Assembly: GCA_002437285.1 (NCBI GenBank)
Contig: DJOV01000025.1
Coordinates: 7,518 to 27,788, forward strand
Source: Prevotella sp. UBA6429
GTDB lineage: Bacteria; Bacteroidota; Bacteroidia; Bacteroidales; Bacteroidaceae
DNA: 20,271 nt
Direction: 5' to 3'
The translations under genes were made by a program, and so were the position numbers. Below, in pieces: positions 13,431 through 20,271 of the stretch. Below the pieces are notes generated by a model. The model did not search any database. It was not told the DNA's origin and saw only the letters and a program-made list of their open reading frames with translations. Each line of letters begins with the position of its first letter. Position 1 is the stretch's first letter.

Positions 13431-16343
13431 ATGCTACGCAAACTTACATTCTTGCTATTCTTACTGATGGTTGCCACGACCATTCAGGCACGTCATATCA
13501 TCGGGCGTGTGGTCGACACCGATCATCGCGACTTGGAGGGAGCCACTGTCGAGTTGCTGTCCGTGAAAGACAGTACCGTCATCCGTGTTGCACAGACCAA
13601 GGAGGTGGAGCTGTGGGGCTGGAAGCGATGGGTGTATGAGCTTGATGTGGAAAACAATACGAGCTATCTGCTGCGCGTCTCCATGCTGGGCTACCAGACC
13701 AAATATAAAAAGGTGGACGTGAAGATGGCCTCACGTGCCAACGAGCAAGAGGTGGACGACATCGTGCTCGAGGAGAACGCCCGCCAACTTAGCGAGGTGG
13801 TGGTGAAGGCCACCAAGATCAAGATGGTGATGAAAGGCGACACGGTGGTCTACGACGCTTCGGCCTTCAATCTGAGCGAGGGCTCGATGCTCGACGCGCT
13901 GGTGAAGCAGATGCCCGGCGCCACGCTTGAGAACGGTGTGATCAAGGTCAACGGCCGCACGGTGAGCTCATTGCTTGTCGACGGTCGCGACTTCTTCAGC
14001 GGCGACGCCTCCAAGGCGTTGGAAAACCTGCCGGCCTACACGGTAGACAAGATCAAGGTCTACGACAAGGCTGGCCGCGAGAGCCGTTTCCAGGGCGTGA
14101 ACATGGGCGACAAGGACCTGGTGCTCGATGTCAACCTCAAGAAACAATACAAGCATGGCAACATCAGCAATGTGGACCTGGCGCTTGGCTCCAGCGACCG
14201 TTACCAGGCCCGCCTGTTCTCCATGTTCTATGGCAAGAAGTCGCGCCTTACGCTGACCGGCAACATCAACAATGTCAACAACTATCGGGTGCCAGGCCAA
14301 GACAACGTGACGGGCGACATGCCTGATGCCGGCAGTGGTCTCATTGCCCGCAAACAGGTTGGGCTGGACTATCGCTATGATGGCAAGACGGAGGACGACT
14401 ATTACAAGACCTCAAACTCTTACACCGCCACAGACAACGACTACGCATCGCAGACCAATGAGCAGACGTTCCTCACGGGTGGTGACTACTACAACCTGAG
14501 CACCGACGCCAACCGCTCGAAGAACTTCACGCTGTTCACTCGCCATGAGTTCTCGCGCATGTTCAAGCGTAGCATGATGTATGGCTATGCGGATGCCACC
14601 CACACGCACAACAAGGGATGGAGCAGCAGCTTGAGCGGCAGGTTCAGCCAGAAGCCCTGGGGCATGTCGGCCCTCGACAGCATCTTCGGGCCCGATGCCG
14701 ACCGCGCCCTGACGCAGACGGTCATCAACCGCGTGAGAAACGTCAGCAAGTACCAAGGCGAGTCGACAGCCTTCTCCGCTTACTTCAGCCATCGGTTCAA
14801 GTTGGGCAGCGGCGAGAACTTCTGGGAGATGGACAACGTCAACCTGGAGGCCAGCGCCAATTACAGCCGCTCGACCAACGACCGTTTTGCGCTCAACCGC
14901 ATTGACTACCTGGCGACAGGCAAGAAGGATGACCGCAACCAGTTCTCGCAGTCGCCCAGCAAGGGCTATGATTACAAGGCATCTGCCGAATACACCCATT
15001 TCTTCATCAACGACTCCGCCGGCGTGCGCAACTTGTATGTGCGTCCGAGTTATGACTACAGCCAGAGCTATAGCTCGCAGACCTATGACCTCTACCGTCT
15101 CGACCAGTTGGCCGACTACGACTCCATCTCCTATGGCATGGGCGTGCTGCCCTCCACGCGCGAGGCCCTGCTCAGCGTGAAGGATGGCAACAACAGCTAT
15201 TGGAGTGACCAGCTGACGCGCACGCAAAATGCCAACGTCATGATGATGTTCAACTCGGGCGACGGCGTGCAACGCCCGCGCTTCATGGTCCACGGCAACC
15301 TGGGCCTGTCGTTCAAGTACGACCGCCTGGACTACTATCGCCAGCGTAGCTACAACACGTCGCGCCACGACGTGCTCTTCCAGCCCAATGTGGGCATGAT
15401 GTACCAGTTCAACGACTCCACGGGCAATGTCTACGCCTCGGTCAACTACCGCACCTCCGAGTCGCAGCCCGGCATGACCTCGATGCTCGACATCCGCGAC
15501 GACGCCAACCCTCTCTATGTGACCCTCGGCAATGCCGACCTGAAGAACGCCCGCACTCACAGCGTCTCGGCGCGATGGGGCAAGTTCAAGTTGCGCGACC
15601 AGCAGCTCCTGTCGCTGAGCGCCGACTACAGCATCACGCACAATGCCATCGCCACGGCCGTGACCTATGACAAGCAGACGGGCATGACGACCAGCCAGCC
15701 GCGCAACATCAACGGCAACTGGCAGGTGGGCGGCAACGCCTTCATGCAACGTGCGGTGGACAAGAAGAAACATCTCACGGCCGAAGCCCTCATCGCCGTG
15801 AACTATGACAACAGCGTGGACCTCACCACGGTGGAGGGCATGGCCAACGCCCGGAGTGACGTGCGCAACACGACGGCCAACGGCATGGTAGGCCTGACCT
15901 ATCAGCTTGGCGAGGGCTTGCGCCTCAACTTCTCGCCATCGGTGGTTTACCGTCGCGCCACCAGCGACCGTGAGGACTTCAGCAAAGTGTCGGCATGGAA
16001 CTACAACTTCCGCTTCTCGGGCATGGTGCACCTGCCCTGGAGCTTTGAACTGTCGACCGACCTCACTTCCTACAACCGTCGCGGATACAACGACGACCAG
16101 ATGAACACCAGCGAGTGGGTGTGGAACGCGCGTCTCACGCGTGGCTTCCTGAAGAAGAAGCTCACGTTGTCAATAGATGCCTTCGACATCCTCGGCCAGT
16201 TGAAGAGCACCGAGGTCACCCTCAACTCGCAGGGACGCACCGAGACCTGGCGCAACAGCCTGCCGCGCTATGCCATGCTCCACCTGTCCTACAAGTTCAA
16301 CAGCGGCATGGCGAAGCCGAAGCCGCGGAATCCGTGGGAATGA
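13431..16343 (+). CDS. TonB-receptor-like outer-membrane beta-barrel protein
   Basis: This 970-residue outer-membrane protein begins with a clear signal peptide (LTFLLFLLMVATTIQA, cleavage near residue 20). A carboxypeptidase-regulatory-like domain follows (about 21-110, starting RHIIGRVVDTDHRDLEGATV). Next is a TonB-receptor plug-like segment (about 115-230) containing LSEVVVKATK, VVYDASAFNLSEGSMLDALV and LVDGRDFF. The rest is a long Tyr/Asn-rich barrel of the OMP_b-brl_3 type ending in LHLSYKFN. I chose ATG 13431 because the signal peptide begins there and the -7 box lies downstream of the alternative start at 13305. No SusD partner follows, so it is not a standard glycan-utilisation pair. 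A strong terminator separates it from the DUF2807 gene. The substrate is unknown. Confidence 0.88.
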   Translation: MLRKLTFLLFLLMVATTIQARHIIGRVVDTDHRDLEGATVELLSVKDSTVIRVAQTKEVELWGWKRWVYELDVENNTSYLLRVSMLGYQTKYKKVDVKMASRANEQEVDDIVLEENARQLSEVVVKATKIKMVMKGDTVVYDASAFNLSEGSMLDALVKQMPGATLENGVIKVNGRTVSSLLVDGRDFFSGDASKALENLPAYTVDKIKVYDKAGRESRFQGVNMGDKDLVLDVNLKKQYKHGNISNVDLALGSSDRYQARLFSMFYGKKSRLTLTGNINNVNNYRVPGQDNVTGDMPDAGSGLIARKQVGLDYRYDGKTEDDYYKTSNSYTATDNDYASQTNEQTFLTGGDYYNLSTDANRSKNFTLFTRHEFSRMFKRSMMYGYADATHTHNKGWSSSLSGRFSQKPWGMSALDSIFGPDADRALTQTVINRVRNVSKYQGESTAFSAYFSHRFKLGSGENFWEMDNVNLEASANYSRSTNDRFALNRIDYLATGKKDDRNQFSQSPSKGYDYKASAEYTHFFINDSAGVRNLYVRPSYDYSQSYSSQTYDLYRLDQLADYDSISYGMGVLPSTREALLSVKDGNNSYWSDQLTRTQNANVMMMFNSGDGVQRPRFMVHGNLGLSFKYDRLDYYRQRSYNTSRHDVLFQPNVGMMYQFNDSTGNVYASVNYRTSESQPGMTSMLDIRDDANPLYVTLGNADLKNARTHSVSARWGKFKLRDQQLLSLSADYSITHNAIATAVTYDKQTGMTTSQPRNINGNWQVGGNAFMQRAVDKKKHLTAEALIAVNYDNSVDLTTVEGMANARSDVRNTTANGMVGLTYQLGEGLRLNFSPSVVYRRATSDREDFSKVSAWNYNFRFSGMVHLPWSFELSTDLTSYNRRGYNDDQMNTSEWVWNARLTRGFLKKKLTLSIDAFDILGQLKSTEVTLNSQGRTETWRNSLPRYAMLHLSYKFNSGMAKPKPRNPWE

Positions 16344-16344
16344 T

Positions 16345-16396
16345 CCGCTGACGCATGAGGCTGCATCTGCCCAGGGGCGGCCTCATGCGTCAGCGG
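16345..16396. terminator. Long hairpin directly after the receptor gene
   Basis: Perfect 17-bp arms (CCGCTGACGCATGAGGC and its complement) enclose an 18-base loop, beginning one base after the receptor stop codon. It stands in tandem with the intrinsic terminator at 16401 and may protect the transcript end. Confidence 0.6.
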
Positions 16397-16400
16397 CTAT

Positions 16401-16433
16401 CGGGAGCCTAAGGAGGCTCTCGGATTTTTTTTT
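16401..16433 (+). terminator. Intrinsic terminator of the receptor gene
   Basis: A 9-bp stem with one G-T pair (CGGGAGCCT with AGGCTCTCG) and a short loop is followed by GGA and a run of nine T. It should separate the receptor transcript from the downstream four-gene unit. Confidence 0.85.
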
Positions 16434-16512
16434 GTTATTTTTTCCCGATTCTTGTCACAAACAGGTTTGCCTATTCGTACTAAAGACAGAACATGAACAA
16501 AAAAGCAAACTT

Positions 16513-17280
16513 ATGAACAAGAAATTTCCTTTTGTTTTTGCCCTGGTAACCCTCCTTGTCCTGGGCCTTGGATCCTGTGGCACGCAACGCGCCAATGCCG
16601 GCATCAACGCCGAGCCCGCCACTCGTCATGCAGCTGCGGAGACGACGCGCACCTATGACCTCGGCTCGTTTGACAGAATAGAACTGTCGGGCGTGTCCAA
16701 CATCTATTTCACGCAAGGTCCCAAGCGGTCGGTGGAAGGCAAGGGGACAGCCACCAATCTGGACCTTGTGAAGCTCTATGTGCAAGACGGGTGTCTCTAT
16801 GTGAAAAATGTCGGCAAGGAGCGCAATCGCGTCAGCCAGGGCTGCGACTTCTATGTCACGGCCCCTAAGCTCACGTCGCTGAAGGTGAGCGGTGTGGGAA
16901 CGTTTGAGGCAAAGACACTCGCCGCCAAGCGCTTTGACCTCAGATTGTCAGGCGTGGGCAAGTTTGAGGTCGATGAGCTGAAGTGCAACGACACGCACAT
17001 CGCCATCTCGGGTGTGGGTGATGTCAAGACCTCGGTCGAGGGAGACAACCTCTATGTCAAGGCATCGGGCGTGTCAAACAGCGAAATCAAGTTCAAGGGC
17101 AAGGTGGCCGACATCAGCAACAGTGGCGTGGGAGAGACCACAATCGACCTCGATTGCGATGAGGTGAAAGCCAGAAACAGTGGCCAGTCCACCCTGAAGC
17201 TCAAGGGGCAAGCCGACAAGACGAATATAGACAACAGCGGATTAGCCACCATCGACACCAGTAACCTGAACCAATACTGA
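16513..17280 (+). CDS. DUF2807 (head-GIN) lipoprotein
   Basis: This 255-residue predicted lipoprotein has a signal peptide ending LVLGLGSC, so Cys near residue 20 is the likely lipidated residue. The mature part carries short beta repeats of roughly 20 residues around SGVG-type turns: LKVSGVGTFE, LRLSGVGKFE, IAISGVGDV, VKASGVSNSE, ISNSGVGETT, RNSGQSTL and DNSGLATID. This right-handed beta-helix pattern is that of DUF2807, once called putative autotransporter adhesin. I chose the ATG at 16513; the longer frame from 16270 runs back through the terminator and lacks a signal peptide. It is first in a four-gene unit, with the sigma factor starting 18 bases after its stop. The function is unknown; an envelope role is likely. 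Confidence 0.85.
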   Translation: MNKKFPFVFALVTLLVLGLGSCGTQRANAGINAEPATRHAAAETTRTYDLGSFDRIELSGVSNIYFTQGPKRSVEGKGTATNLDLVKLYVQDGCLYVKNVGKERNRVSQGCDFYVTAPKLTSLKVSGVGTFEAKTLAAKRFDLRLSGVGKFEVDELKCNDTHIAISGVGDVKTSVEGDNLYVKASGVSNSEIKFKGKVADISNSGVGETTIDLDCDEVKARNSGQSTLKLKGQADKTNIDNSGLATIDTSNLNQY

Positions 17281-17298
17281 CCAGACGGACACAGGCTG

Positions 17299-17805
17299 AT
17301 GGACGAGACGCAGTTCGAACAGGTGGCGGCCAGCCTTCGGGACGGCATGTTGGCCACGGCACGACGCTACCTGCATGATGCCGCGGAGGCGGAGGACGTG
17401 GTGCAGGATGTGCTCGTCCGCCTGTGGAAGATGAGCGAGCGGCTGGAGCCCGACATCAAGAACCTGTCCCAGGTGCTCACGCGCAATCTTGCCATCGACC
17501 GGCTGCGCCACCAGCGTCCCCATGAGGCCATCGATGGACTGACGTTCGCTGTCAGTCCTGAGGACAGTGAGGACCCGCGCTATGAGCGCATCTCGAAGCT
17601 CATCTCACGCCTGCCCGATGACTGGCAGGCCGTGTTTCGCCTGCGCCATGCTGACGGCATGTCCTATGCGGACATCGCACGCCTGACGGGCATCACCGAA
17701 GCCTCGGCGCGACAGATCGTCAGCCGCGCACGCCGCACGCTGCTGCAACAATATAGGTTGGGTTCTATAAATTACCACCACAAACAAATGAATGATGAAG
17801 GGTAA
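17299..17805 (+). CDS. ECF-type RNA polymerase sigma factor with MITE-encoded C-terminus
   Basis: The 168-residue protein has sigma region 2 (YLHDAAEAEDVVQDVLVRLW, followed by the -10-binding part) and region 4 (LPDDWQAVFRLRHADGMSYA, then a helix-turn-helix ending ARQIVSRARRTLLQQY). The sigma fold is complete by residue 152. From Arg153 to the stop (RLGSINYHHKQMNDEG) the protein is encoded by MITE copy 4. Removing the MITE and one AT duplication restores a 159-residue protein ending NKSKIQS, with a TGA overlapping the anti-sigma ATG. Neighbours are the DUF2807 lipoprotein upstream and the anti-sigma-like gene downstream. It should direct RNA polymerase to envelope-related promoters, possibly its own operon. 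Whether the new tail matters is unknown. Confidence 0.88.
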   Translation: MDETQFEQVAASLRDGMLATARRYLHDAAEAEDVVQDVLVRLWKMSERLEPDIKNLSQVLTRNLAIDRLRHQRPHEAIDGLTFAVSPEDSEDPRYERISKLISRLPDDWQAVFRLRHADGMSYADIARLTGITEASARQIVSRARRTLLQQYRLGSINYHHKQMNDEG

Positions 17806-17835
17806 CGTTTTAAAGCAAATTTATAGAACTCACCT
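17755..17835. mobile_element. MITE copy 4 (short, internally deleted, 81 bp)
   Basis: It has the family ends: a left AGGTTGGGTTCTATAAATTA with one extra T, and a right AATTTATAGAACTCACCT. Only about 40 bases of interior remain. The deletion joins AACGTTTT to AAAGCAAATTT, removing over 100 bases present in copies 1 and 2. AT flanks both sides (17753-17754 and 17836-17837). The ends can fold into a long stem in the sigma/anti-sigma transcript. Confidence 0.88.
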
Positions 17836-17857
17836 ATAACAAATCAAAGATCCAATC

Positions 17858-18346
17858 ATGAATACGCAAGAACTGATCAACCGGTTTCTCGACGGAGAGA
17901 CCACCGTGGAGGAGGAACAGGCGCTCTGCCGCCGTTTCCAGACAGGCCATGTGCCGCCCGAGCTGATGCCCTATGCCGAGTTCTTCCGTGACATGGCCAC
18001 CCTTCCGGTCGCGGACGAGGCGGTAGGGAGAAGGCTTCCGTTGCGTCGCTGGGCCGCCGTAGCCGCTGTCGCAGTGGCGTTTGTCATGGGAGGTGCGTGG
18101 CTGCAGTGGCGGCTCGAAGGCCAGCTGTTGGCGCAGACCTATGGTGGCAGTTACATGATTGTTGACGGGAAGCGCATCGACAACCTGGTCGAGATCAAGG
18201 ATGAGGTGGGTGCGTTGTTGGCCGACGCCAATCGCATCGAGGCGCACGCCAAGAGCCAACAGGTCATCATCGACACTGAGCGGGAGGTGCTGCTGAGCGT
18301 GCCCGCAAGCCAAAGGAAAGAAATGGAACGACTCTTAAACGAATGA
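17858..18346 (+). CDS. Anti-sigma-factor-like single-pass membrane protein
   Basis: This 162-residue protein directly follows the ECF sigma gene. Residues 1-55 are an acidic, cytoplasmic-type helical region (ELINRFLDGETTVEEEQALC) typical of Bacteroidales anti-sigma partners. One membrane segment follows near residues 67-87 (WAAVAAVAVAFVMGGAWLQW), then an outer region with a helical stretch about 105-160. It lacks a clear zinc-binding HxxxCxxC pattern. It is now 52 bases from the sigma stop because of the MITE; without the MITE its ATG would overlap the sigma stop as ATGA. The next gene starts 4 bases after its stop. The assignment rests on position and topology more than on motifs. Confidence 0.72.
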   Translation: MNTQELINRFLDGETTVEEEQALCRRFQTGHVPPELMPYAEFFRDMATLPVADEAVGRRLPLRRWAAVAAVAVAFVMGGAWLQWRLEGQLLAQTYGGSYMIVDGKRIDNLVEIKDEVGALLADANRIEAHAKSQQVIIDTEREVLLSVPASQRKEMERLLNE

Positions 18347-18350
18347 AATC

Positions 18351-18743
18351 ATGCCAAGAAGATATTTGCTCATGATGCTCATGCTGCTCGCAAGCCTCAT
18401 GGCAACCGCACAAAACAGCATAGACCGCATGGTGGAACACTTCTCCACCGTGGGAGGCTCGTCCTTCACTACGGCCGTGAAGCGAAACCCCAAGACCCGT
18501 AAGGTGGAGAAAGTGGTGAAGCGCCTCACGACGACGGGGGCGCAAGGCCACCAGTTTGTCAGCACCTTCAAGGAGGAAGCCGCACGGCAGAGGAACGTCG
18601 TGACGACCATGGCCGACGGCTACACCACGATGATTGTCGGCGTGGAGGGAGCCAAGCAAAACCGCGTCTACACACTACGCTACAAGGGCAACGGCTACAG
18701 TGGTGAGGTGACCGTCACCATCATCATCAACATGAAGGAATGA
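18351..18743 (+). CDS. Small secreted protein of the sigma/anti-sigma operon (DUF5024-like)
   Basis: This 130-residue protein has a signal peptide (RYLLMMLMLLASLMATAQ, cleavage near 21). The mature region begins with NSIDRMVEHFSTVGGSSFTT and RNPKTRKVEKVVKRL. It contains VVTTMADGYTTMIVG and ends in a beta-rich YSGEVTVTIIINMKE. I believe such proteins are filed as DUF5024 or similar in Bacteroidales, where they commonly follow sigma/anti-sigma pairs, but this is from memory. It begins 4 bases after the anti-sigma stop, so it is cotranscribed and probably translationally linked. Export to the periplasm is predicted. The function is unknown; it could sense or report the envelope condition controlling the sigma factor. 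Confidence 0.75.
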   Translation: MPRRYLLMMLMLLASLMATAQNSIDRMVEHFSTVGGSSFTTAVKRNPKTRKVEKVVKRLTTTGAQGHQFVSTFKEEAARQRNVVTTMADGYTTMIVGVEGAKQNRVYTLRYKGNGYSGEVTVTIIINMKE

Positions 18744-18749
18744 AAACTG

Positions 18750-18777
18750 CCTCCCTGCGCCCGTGGGCGTAGGGGGG
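18750..18777 (+). terminator. GC-rich hairpin after the sigma operon
   Basis: A stem of about 12 pairs (CCTCCCTGCGCC with GGCGTAGGGGGG, allowing G-T pairs) around a CGTG loop lies 6 bases after the last gene. No T-tract follows, so it is only a candidate terminator. Confidence 0.4.
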
Positions 18778-18913
18778 CGCAAGGCCGATTGCCTGGTGAA
18801 AGGCATGCTCGTGAGAATGTAAATCATAGTTTGCAAAATAATCGAGGAGCTTTTTCCACAAAAGGAAATTATGCTTTATAATGATTATGTAACGTTAAAA
18901 AAATGCCTATGTG

Positions 18914-18945
18914 TTTGTGGGGAAAGAAATTTAATGCTACTTTTG
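18914..18945 (+). promoter_or_regulatory. Promoter of the fructose-bisphosphate aldolase gene
   Basis: TTTG at 18914-18917 and TACTTTTG (TAnnTTTG) at 18938-18945 are 20 bases apart, the best match in the window to the Bacteroidota -33/-7 promoter. The transcript start would be near 18952, about 40 bases before the A/T-rich start region. Confidence 0.75.
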
Positions 18946-18993
18946 CAATTGGATTATTAGAGAATACTATTCATTTTTAAACATTTTCATAAA

Positions 18994-20007
18994 ATGGCAG
19001 TAAATTATAAAGAACTGGGTCTCGTGAACACTCGCGAGATGTTCAAGAGAGCCGTCAATGGCGGTTATGCTATCCCTGCATTCAACTTCAACAACCTGGA
19101 GCAGCTTCAGGCCATCATCAAGGCAAGCTCTGAGCTTCGCAGCCCGGTGATCCTGCAGGTCTCCAAGGGTGCTCGCAACTATGCTGACCCCACACTGCTG
19201 CGCTATCTGGCACAGGGTGCTGTTGAGTATGCCAAGAGCCTTGGCTGCAACCATCCTGAGATTGCCCTGCACCTCGACCACGGCGACACCTTCGAGCTGG
19301 TTAAGGACTGCGTGGATCTCGGCTTCTCAAGCGTGATGATCGACGGCTCAAGCAAGCCTTACGAGGAGAACATCGAGCTGACCCGCAAGTGTGTGGAGTA
19401 CGCTCACAAGTATGACGTCACCGTTGAGGCCGAGCTGGGTGTGCTCGCCGGCGTTGAGGATGAGGTCGCTTCTGAGGAGAGCCACTACACCAAGCCTGAG
19501 GAGGTCATCGACTTCAGCCAGCGTTCTGGTTGCGACAGCCTCGCCATCTCTATCGGCACAAGCCACGGCGCTTACAAGTTCAAGCCCGAGCAGTGCACCC
19601 GCGACCCGAAGACAGGTCGTCTGGTTCCTCCTCCATTGGCTTTCGACGTGCTGCATGAGATCGAGCAGAAGCTCCCTGGCTTCCCCATCGTGCTCCACGG
19701 CTCATCTTCTGTTCCCCAGAAGTATGTCGATATCATCAACAAGTTCGGTGGCAACCTGCCCGACGCTGTCGGTATCCCCGAGGATCAGCTCCGCGAGGCT
19801 TCAAAGAGCGCCGTCTGCAAGATCAACATCGATTCAGACTCTCGTCTGGCTTACACCGCTGGTGTGCGTGAGACACTGGCTGAGCATCCTGAGTACTTCG
19901 ATCCTCGCCAGTATGGCAAGGTCGCTCGTGCCTACATGACCGAGATGTACGAGGAGAAGATCAAGGACGTGCTCGGTTCTGATCACAAGCTCGCTAACTG
20001 CGACTAA
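18994..20007 (+). CDS. fba: Class II fructose-bisphosphate aldolase
   Basis: This 337-residue zinc-dependent cytoplasmic enzyme interconverts fructose-1,6-bisphosphate with dihydroxyacetone phosphate and glyceraldehyde-3-phosphate in glycolysis and gluconeogenesis. Motifs seen are YAIPAFNFNNLEQLQAI, ALHLDHGDTFE (zinc His and catalytic Asp), MIDGSSKPYEENI, VEAELGVLAGVEDEV, GTSHGAYKF, PIVLHGSSSVP (zinc His) and INIDSDSRLAYT. Length and motifs fit class II. It is a single-gene unit with its own promoter and a terminator with a UUCG loop. Its codons look more selective than those of neighbouring genes, as expected for a highly expressed housekeeping enzyme. Confidence 0.96.
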   Translation: MAVNYKELGLVNTREMFKRAVNGGYAIPAFNFNNLEQLQAIIKASSELRSPVILQVSKGARNYADPTLLRYLAQGAVEYAKSLGCNHPEIALHLDHGDTFELVKDCVDLGFSSVMIDGSSKPYEENIELTRKCVEYAHKYDVTVEAELGVLAGVEDEVASEESHYTKPEEVIDFSQRSGCDSLAISIGTSHGAYKFKPEQCTRDPKTGRLVPPPLAFDVLHEIEQKLPGFPIVLHGSSSVPQKYVDIINKFGGNLPDAVGIPEDQLREASKSAVCKINIDSDSRLAYTAGVRETLAEHPEYFDPRQYGKVARAYMTEMYEEKIKDVLGSDHKLANCD

Positions 20008-20075
20008 GCATCGGACGCTATCCGACTGAATGGTGGCTTGTCCTTTCTGCTGAAGGGCAACCACTGACCACATAG

Positions 20076-20112
20076 GCCATTCCTTTTCATTCGTGAAGAG
20101 GAATGGCTTTTT
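20076..20112 (+). terminator. Intrinsic terminator of fba with UUCG tetraloop
   Basis: A 14-bp stem (GCCATTCCTTTTCA with TGAAGAGGAATGGC, one G-T pair) closed by a TTCG loop is followed by five T, 68 bases after the fba stop. Confidence 0.88.
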
Positions 20113-20252
20113 CGTGATGGCCTTTGTCGTGGCATGTGTAAATGGTTGTTTGCATTGTCATGATTTTTGGTCGAAAAGTTTGTCGTGGAAGACCGATGAA
20201 ATAGAGCGCGAAAATCTGGTTTTTCGTCGGTCGCGCCGCGATTTGCGTGGGG

Positions 20253-20260
20253 TAATTTTG
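20253..20260 (+). promoter_or_regulatory. Possible -7 box for a gene beyond the window
   Basis: TAATTTTG matches TAnnTTTG. No -33 element is seen at the usual spacing, and no reading frame follows before the window ends. The stretch 20113-20252 shows nothing else. Confidence 0.35.
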
Positions 20261-20271
20261 CGATAAAGGGT

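Noticed and set aside
14412..16031. 539-codon minus-strand open frame opposite the receptor gene
   Set aside because: It is antisense shadow with biased composition; the plus strand encodes a coherent signal peptide, plug and barrel.
16270..16512. Earlier in-frame start for the DUF2807 gene
   Set aside because: It overlaps the receptor gene and its terminator; the lipoprotein signal peptide begins at 16513.
16681..17270. SGVG-type repeats in the DUF2807 gene as DNA tandem repeats
   Set aside because: They are diverged protein-level beta-helix repeats without DNA-level periodic identity.
1..20271. CRISPR array, prophage or defence island
   Set aside because: There are no regularly spaced direct repeats, no phage structural genes and no recognisable defence families; the MITE copies are kilobases apart.

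Overview
The window looks like chromosomal DNA of a Bacteroidota bacterium, most likely Prevotellaceae or another Bacteroidales. The evidence is the TAnnTTTG-type -7 promoter boxes, A-rich leaders without Shine-Dalgarno sites, a Bacteroidales-type outer-membrane beta-barrel receptor, a compact ECF sigma/anti-sigma pair, and protein families typical of the group. The assignment rests on gene content and promoter style only. I see no rRNA, tRNA, CRISPR array or prophage.

Left part (1-7255, all plus strand). A roughly 190-bp MITE is followed by a large two-receiver plus PPDK_N (PEP/pyruvate-binding) protein. Fifteen bases downstream lies a membrane-anchored MutS-domain-V ATPase. An AqpZ-type water channel and a FucP-type sugar/H+ symporter follow. 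A second MITE is inserted in the stop codon of the symporter gene.

Middle part (7575-13168) is a vitamin B5/coenzyme A block. On the minus strand, coaBC, coaW (type II pantothenate kinase) and a Rossmann/DUF2520 gene form an operon. panB diverges from coaBC with back-to-back promoters. panC and panD form a second minus-strand operon ending at a clear terminator. Together these supply PanB, PanC, PanD, pantothenate kinase and CoaBC. The one pantothenate step without a standard gene here is ketopantoate reductase, and the DUF2520 gene is the natural candidate (PanG-like). A decayed IS4-type transposase tail lies between panB and panD.

Right part (13431-20007, plus strand). A TonB-receptor-like outer-membrane protein ends in a strong terminator. 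It is followed by a four-gene unit: DUF2807 lipoprotein, ECF sigma factor, single-pass anti-sigma-like protein, and a small secreted protein. A short internally deleted MITE has inserted at the sigma/anti-sigma junction. It replaces the last residues of the sigma factor with MITE-encoded ones and appears to have destroyed an ancestral ATGA start/stop overlap. A class II fructose-bisphosphate aldolase with a good promoter and a UUCG-loop terminator closes the window.

The most notable signals are the MITE family landing on gene 3' ends, the sigma-factor tail replacement, the candidate PanG in a CoA cluster, and the receiver-PPDK_N fusion lacking a recognisable phosphohistidine domain.
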